Shown here piece by piece: positions 59,984 to 64,000 of a stretch of DNA of 64,000 bases. Each line of letters begins with the position of its first letter. Positions within the stretch are counted from its first letter, which is position 1. Source of the stretch: Chloroflexota bacterium. GTDB taxonomy: Bacteria > Chloroflexota > UBA6077 > JACCZL01. Position numbers and translations under genes: made by a program. The notes under the pieces were generated by a model that had not been told where the DNA came from, did not search any database, and saw only the letters and a program-made list of their open reading frames with translations. Location: assembly GCA_020845495.1 (NCBI GenBank), contig JADLFM010000141.1, positions 124,001 to 188,000 on the forward strand, read 5' to 3'.

Positions 59984-61075
59984 TCACGCCGTGCTGATGC
60001 CGGTCAACTGGATCTCGTCCGAGCGGTGGCAGCGCGCCCAGTGACCTGGTGTCTTCTCTTCCCAGACCGGTGCCGTGGTCTTACAAATGTCGATGGCGTA
60101 CGGGCAGCGGGGGTGGAAGTAGCAGCCCGAGGGCGGGTTGGCCGGGTTGGCAACCTCGCCGCTCAACGGGATGCGCTGAGCTCGGTTGCGTGGATCGGGA
60201 CGCGGCACCGCCGAGAGCAGTGCCGAGGTGTACGGATGCTTCGGCGTGTGGAACAGGGTGTCGCGGTCGGCCAGTTCCACCATCTGTCCGACGTACATAA
60301 CCGCTACCCGGTCGCTGATATGCTTGACCACGCTCAAGTCGTGGGCCACGAAGAGGTAGGTCAATCCCAGGTCGTTCTGGAGGTCCAGCAGGAGATTCAG
60401 GATCTGCGCCTGCACCGACACGTCCAGCGCCGAGACCGGCTCATCGGCTACCACGAGGCTTGGATTGAGCGCCAGCGCCCGCGCGATGCCGACGCGCTGT
60501 CGCTGCCCGCCGCTGAAAGCATGCGGGAAGCGGCGCATGAACTCTGGCCGCAGTCCGACTACCTTCAGCAATTGCTCGACTCGGTCGATGCGCTCCTGGC
60601 GATTCTTGATGCCGTTCACCAGCATGGGCTCGCCTACGATGTCCAGAATCGTCATGCGAGGATTCAGCGAGGAGAACGGATCCTGGAACACCATCTGCAT
60701 CTGGCGGCGCAGGGGCCGCAGTTGGCCCACCGACAGCTTCGCCACGTCGACGACGTTGCCGCGCTCGGTCGTGAAGAGAATCTCGCCGCTAGTTGGATGG
60801 ATCGCGCGCAGGACGCACCGCGAGGTCGTCGTCTTGCCGCAGCCGCTCTCCCCGACGAGCGCCAGCGTCTCACCCTTCTGGATCGTGAAGCTGACGTCGT
60901 CAACGGCGCGAACGTGCCCGACGGTCTTCTGAAGGAAGCCCCGCTTGATCGGGAAGAACTTCTGGAGGTTCCGGACGTCGAGTAACGTCCGTCCATCCAT
61001 CACTCGGCCTGTGGCGCCATTCGCCTTCACTCCGGACGACGACACGAGGCCATCGCCTGGCATGGTCGCGCTCAT
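59984..61075 (-). CDS. Oligopeptide/dipeptide ABC transporter ATPase, DppF/OppF type
   Basis: 363 residues from ATG 61075, which overlaps the upstream ATPase stop as ATGA. Walker A '[14 protein letters not shown]', Q-loop '[15 protein letters not shown]', signature '[16 protein letters not shown]', Walker B '[14 protein letters not shown]' and switch 'FVAHDLSVV' are intact. The C-terminal oligopeptide domain has the Cys-rich '[15 protein letters not shown]', often an iron-sulfur site in this subfamily. It powers import through the permeases encoded upstream (DppB/DppC type). Last gene of the cluster in the window. Confidence 0.96.
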   Translation of the reverse strand: MSATMPGDGLVSSSGVKANGATGRVMDGRTLLDVRNLQKFFPIKRGFLQKTVGHVRAVDDVSFTIQKGETLALVGESGCGKTTTSRCVLRAIHPTSGEILFTTERGNVVDVAKLSVGQLRPLRRQMQMVFQDPFSSLNPRMTILDIVGEPMLVNGIKNRQERIDRVEQLLKVVGLRPEFMRRFPHAFSGGQRQRVGIARALALNPSLVVADEPVSALDVSVQAQILNLLLDLQNDLGLTYLFVAHDLSVVKHISDRVAVMYVGQMVELADRDTLFHTPKHPYTSALLSAVPRPDPRNRAQRIPLSGEVANPANPPSGCYFHPRCPYAIDICKTTAPVWEEKTPGHWARCHRSDEIQLTGISTA

Positions 61076-62103
61076 CGCCCCACCTCCGCCGGCAGGCCGC
61101 CGTACAGGAAGCACGCTGCTTCCTGCCGCTCCCCAACCGGCAACAACTCCGGTTCGAAGGCATCACAGGTCCCGGGCATGAAGTCCGGGCAGCGTGGGTA
61201 GAACGAGCACCCGGTTGGCCGATTGTACGGATGCGGGATCGAGCCGCTGATCGTCGGCAACATCACGCGCGGCGGTGCGTCGACGCTCGGGATCGAGCGC
61301 AGGAGCGCCCGAGTGTACGGATGCCTGGGGTTGTGGAAGATGTCGTCGACCGAGCCTTTCTCGACCACGCGCCCGAGATACATGACGACCACCTCGTCCG
61401 CCATCTCCGCGATGACGCCGAGGTCGTGCGTGATGAGCATGATCGCCATGTGGTGCTGCTGCTGAAGCTGCCGGAGCAGGTCCAGAATCTGCGCTTGCGT
61501 CGTCACGTCGAGCGCCGTCGTGGGCTCATCCGCGATCAGCAAGATCGGGTCGGCCGCGAGCGCCATCGCGATCATTGCCCGCTGGCGTAGGCCGCCCGAG
61601 AGCTGATAGGCGTATTCGTCGACGCGTGCCTCGGCGCGTGGCACTCCGACCATCTTCAGCAACTCGATGGCTCGTGCCTTCGCCTGCTTCTTGTTCAGCG
61701 GCAGATGTAGCCGGATCGCCTCGATGATCTGATCCCCAACCGTATGGACGGGGCTGAACGAGGTCATCGGCTCCTGGAACACCAGGGCGATCTCACCACC
61801 CCGAATGTCACGCATCTGCTTGCCGTCAGCCGGTAGTTGCGCCAGGTCGATTGCGCCGGACGAACTACCGTTCGCCTCCGGCTGGTACAGGATCTGGCCT
61901 TCCACGATCCGGCCGGGCCGCTCGACGATTCGGAGGATCGAGCGCGCGGTGACGCTCTTCCCACAGCCGCTCTCACCCACGATACCGATGGTCCGAGCGC
62001 GCGGGATGTCGAAGCTGGCGCCGTCGACGGCTTTGATGGTCCCCTCGTCGGGGAAGAAGTAGGTTTTCAGGTCACGAATCGAGATCAGCGGCGCGTCGCT
62101 CAT
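61072..62103 (-). CDS. Oligopeptide/dipeptide ABC transporter ATPase, DppD/OppD type
   Basis: 343 residues. Walker A '[15 protein letters not shown]', Q-loop '[18 protein letters not shown]', signature '[16 protein letters not shown]', Walker B '[16 protein letters not shown]', switch 'LITHDLGVI'. The terminal oligopeptide domain holds '[16 protein letters not shown]'. With the coupled DppF-type protein it forms the heterodimeric motor of a peptide-type importer. ATG at 62103. The 117-base gap to the DppC-type permease shows no hairpin of note. Confidence 0.96.
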   Translation of the reverse strand: MSDAPLISIRDLKTYFFPDEGTIKAVDGASFDIPRARTIGIVGESGCGKSVTARSILRIVERPGRIVEGQILYQPEANGSSSGAIDLAQLPADGKQMRDIRGGEIALVFQEPMTSFSPVHTVGDQIIEAIRLHLPLNKKQAKARAIELLKMVGVPRAEARVDEYAYQLSGGLRQRAMIAMALAADPILLIADEPTTALDVTTQAQILDLLRQLQQQHHMAIMLITHDLGVIAEMADEVVVMYLGRVVEKGSVDDIFHNPRHPYTRALLRSIPSVDAPPRVMLPTISGSIPHPYNRPTGCSFYPRCPDFMPGTCDAFEPELLPVGERQEAACFLYGGLPAEVGR

Positions 62104-62220
62104 CGAAGTCCCTGCTGCCGAGTATGCGGTGGATGGCCGGTCGTGGAGCGCGGTCGGCGATCGGCAGGCGGGCGCCCTGGCACGCCCGCCCGGTCCGCCG
62201 AGTGTCGGTGCACGGCGCGC

Positions 62221-63492
62221 CTAGTTGTACGGATCGGCAGCATCGCGCAGTCCGTCACCAAGGAAGTTGAACGCCAGGATCACCACGATCACCGGCACGG
62301 CCGGCAAGAGCAGCCAGGGAGAGATCGCGACGGTCTGCACATTCTGCGACTGCTGGAGCAGGACGCCCCAGGAGATCGCCGGCGGGCGCAGGCCAAGGCC
62401 AAGGAAGCTGAGCGACGTCTCGCTGATGATCATCGCCGGTAGCGCCAGCGTGGTCGCCGCGATGATGTGACTCAGGAAGAGCGGCACCATGTGGACGAAG
62501 ATGATCCGCGCGCGGTTACAGCCGGCCAACTCGGCCGCCATCACGAAGTCCTCTTCGCGCAACGACAGGAACCGGCCGCGCACGACGCGCGCAAGCTCGG
62601 TCCAGCCGATCAGCGAGATGATGATCGTGATCACGAAGTAGACCTGGAGGATGCTCCAGTCCTGAGGTACCGCGGCTGCGAGGCCCATCCAGAGAGGGAT
62701 CGTTGGGATCGAGCGCAAGATCTCGATGATGCGCTGCACGACGGTGTCGAGCCAGCCGCCGTAGAAGCCGGAGAGACCGCCCAGGGTGACGCCGAGCAGC
62801 AGGCTCACCGCCACGCTCACGAGGCCGATCGTCATCGAGATGCGCGTGGCATACATCAGCCGGGACCACATGTCACGGCCCTGCTGGTCGGTCCCGAGCA
62901 GGAACAATGACTGCTCCGCTTTCGCGCCGTCACCGACCCCGATCAGGTGCAGGTTCATCGGGATGAACCCCATGAACTTGTAGTCGAAGCCCGACGTGAA
63001 GAACTTGACCGGCACCTTGTTGTCCGGATCCGGGGCGTACACGCGCTTGAAGGTCACCGGGTCTCGGCGGCCGGCCAGGCCGTACACGTGCGGGAAGAAG
63101 CTGCCGTCGTCAGCAAACCAATGAATCGACTGAGGCGCGATCAGGCCGCGCTGAGCGTCTGAATCCTCGGGGTCCGAATAGGCAACGAAGTCAGCGAAGA
63201 TCACGTTGAGGTACGCGAAGATCAGTACGACCGCGCCCATCATCGCCAGCTTGTGCTTGCGGAAGCGCCACCACATCAGTTGCCATTGGCTGGCAACCGA
63301 TACCCGCTCTTCAGCGGACGTCGTGAACGGCGTCTCTTCCGGTGTCGGAGGAGCAGCAGGCGCCGCGGCCTCCGACACCCCGGGGACGCCGAGCGGCGCA
63401 TCGAGTGGAGTCGCACCGGCCGTACCACCTGGCGTTCCCAGGCCACCCGGAGTTGGGGCCACACTGCCTCGGTCGGGGATCACGTCTGCCAT
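62221..63492 (-). CDS. ABC transporter permease, DppC/OppC type, with long N-terminal part
   Basis: 423 residues from ATG 63492, which overlaps the DppB stop as TAATG. A 65-residue Pro/Gly/Ala-rich cytoplasmic stretch precedes helix 1 ('LAMMGAVVLIFAYLNVIFAD'). 'LLGTDQQGRDMWSRLMYATR' is the DppC hallmark. 'MAAELAGCNRARIIFVHMVP' is the ATPase-contact loop and 'SETSLSFLGLGLRPPAISWG' the C-terminal motif. It contains an extracytoplasmic insert of about 100 residues between helices 1 and 2, as in OppC-type permeases with extended loops. Confidence 0.95.
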   Translation of the reverse strand: MADVIPDRGSVAPTPGGLGTPGGTAGATPLDAPLGVPGVSEAAAPAAPPTPEETPFTTSAEERVSVASQWQLMWWRFRKHKLAMMGAVVLIFAYLNVIFADFVAYSDPEDSDAQRGLIAPQSIHWFADDGSFFPHVYGLAGRRDPVTFKRVYAPDPDNKVPVKFFTSGFDYKFMGFIPMNLHLIGVGDGAKAEQSLFLLGTDQQGRDMWSRLMYATRISMTIGLVSVAVSLLLGVTLGGLSGFYGGWLDTVVQRIIEILRSIPTIPLWMGLAAAVPQDWSILQVYFVITIIISLIGWTELARVVRGRFLSLREEDFVMAAELAGCNRARIIFVHMVPLFLSHIIAATTLALPAMIISETSLSFLGLGLRPPAISWGVLLQQSQNVQTVAISPWLLLPAVPVIVVILAFNFLGDGLRDAADPYN

Positions 63493-64000
63493 TAGCGTCC
63501 TTCCAGTCGGATGCGCGGGTCGATCCACATCAGCACGAGGTCAGAGAGGAAGGTGCCGATCACCGTCATCAGGCCGAGCAACAGGACGATGGTGCCGGCC
63601 AGGAACATGTCCTGGGCGATCAGCGCCTTCAGGAGTAATGGCCCGACGGTAGGCAAGCTGAGCACGAGCGAGACGATGATGCTTCCCGAGACGACATAGG
63701 GAAGCGTGTACCCGATCGTGCTGGCAAACGGATTGAGGGCGACTCGAACAGGGTACTTGAGGATTGCCCGCGTCTCGGACAACCCCTTGGCGCGCGCCGT
63801 CACGACGTAGGGCTTGCGAAGCTCGTCGAGCAGGTTAGCGCGCATGATTCGGACCGCCTGCGCAGTCCCCGCGAGCCCGAGAATGATCGCTGGCGCCGGC
63901 AGGTGGTTCACCATATCTATGAACTTGCCGAAGGACCAGGGGGCGTCGAGGTACTCGGCGCTGAACAGGCCACCGATGTTCGCATTGAACAGGGTGAAGC
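63492..64000 (-). CDS. ABC transporter permease, DppB/OppB type, C-terminal part (runs off the window)
   Basis: The frame is open through the right edge, so the N-terminus lies outside. The visible 169 residues include 'FSAEYLDAPWSFGKF', the periplasmic loop, 'YVVTARAKGLSETRAILKYP' as the ATPase-contact loop, and 'VSGSIIVSLVLSLPTVGPLL' as the usual penultimate helix. An internal ATG at 63914 is not the start. The stop overlaps the DppC start. Gene order B-C-D-F is standard for Opp/Dpp operons. A binding-protein gene is probably further upstream, outside the window. Confidence 0.94.
   Translation of the reverse strand, partial: FTLFNANIGGLFSAEYLDAPWSFGKFIDMVNHLPAPAIILGLAGTAQAVRIMRANLLDELRKPYVVTARAKGLSETRAILKYPVRVALNPFASTIGYTLPYVVSGSIIVSLVLSLPTVGPLLLKALIAQDMFLAGTIVLLLGLMTVIGTFLSDLVLMWIDPRIRLEGR

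Noticed and set aside
59750..60985. 411-residue plus-strand open frame
   Set aside because: Antisense to the ATPase gene with intact Walker motifs on the other strand.

Overview
The window is high-GC bacterial chromosome, densely coded on both strands. It looks like a Chloroflexota genome, probably Thermomicrobia-like. This is an inference, based on GC content, a secreted N-terminal domain ending in a 'CGDWPTFVGGG' type motif, an 'FPET...FGYPI' secreted module, a zincin of the F420-associated type, and palindromic CCCTC...GAGGG repeats. I see no rRNA, CRISPR array, phage structural gene or integrase.

Layout. (1) 1-2.05 kb: two tandem paralogous secreted glycoside hydrolases, the first cut by the window edge. 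(2) 2.05-6.25 kb: 14/28-bp tandem repeats, argS, then tRNA-Ser(CGA). Its 3' end is duplicated as a 32-bp perfect direct repeat 1,813 bp downstream, framing a small insert with one secreted multi-domain protein. (3) 6.6-15.9 kb: an AI-2E family exporter-like protein, two GT39-like membrane proteins, lysA coupled to a small conserved-looking gene, and a zincin. (4) 16-21.7 kb: an NRAMP-type transporter coupled to an MgtE_N/CBS protein, then a sortase beside its probable mini-substrate. (5) 22-26.4 kb: metX, a GGDEF protein and a class III CoA-transferase. (6) 26.5-34.7 kb: a LacI-controlled uptake and catabolism locus with two family-5 binding proteins, two permeases and an enolase-superfamily dehydratase. 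(7) 34.8-48.4 kb: a GT39-like protein, MmgE/PrpD, the sigma-70 factor, secreted proteins, tyrA, a site-2 protease and an MFS transporter. (8) 48.6-50.75 kb: a complete IS701-type element with CTAG target duplication, a 192-bp element with the same termini directly abutting it, and an IS3-type transposase relic. (9) 50.8-53.6 kb: a four-gene polyamine operon (pyruvoyl arginine decarboxylase, SpeD, SpeE, agmatinase) behind a structured-looking leader. (10) 54-64 kb: trmI, miaB, an amidohydrolase, a methyltransferase, a GT-B-like protein and an Opp/Dpp ABC transporter cluster running off the window end.

Functional links. The polyamine operon encodes the whole route from arginine through agmatine and putrescine to spermidine. 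The LacI locus has binding proteins and permeases but no ATPases. The Dpp cluster at the right end has both ATPases and two permeases, but no binding protein inside the window. Several gene pairs overlap by ATGA and are probably translationally coupled: 14113 gene/lysA, MgtE_N-CBS/NRAMP, and DppD/DppF.

The most interesting features are the integrase-less tRNA-Ser insert, the IS701/192-bp element pair, the sortase with an adjacent non-LPXTG mini-substrate, and 14-bp-period tandem repeats lying just upstream of several start codons. A palindromic repeat family also supplies coding sequence at the ends of two proteins.
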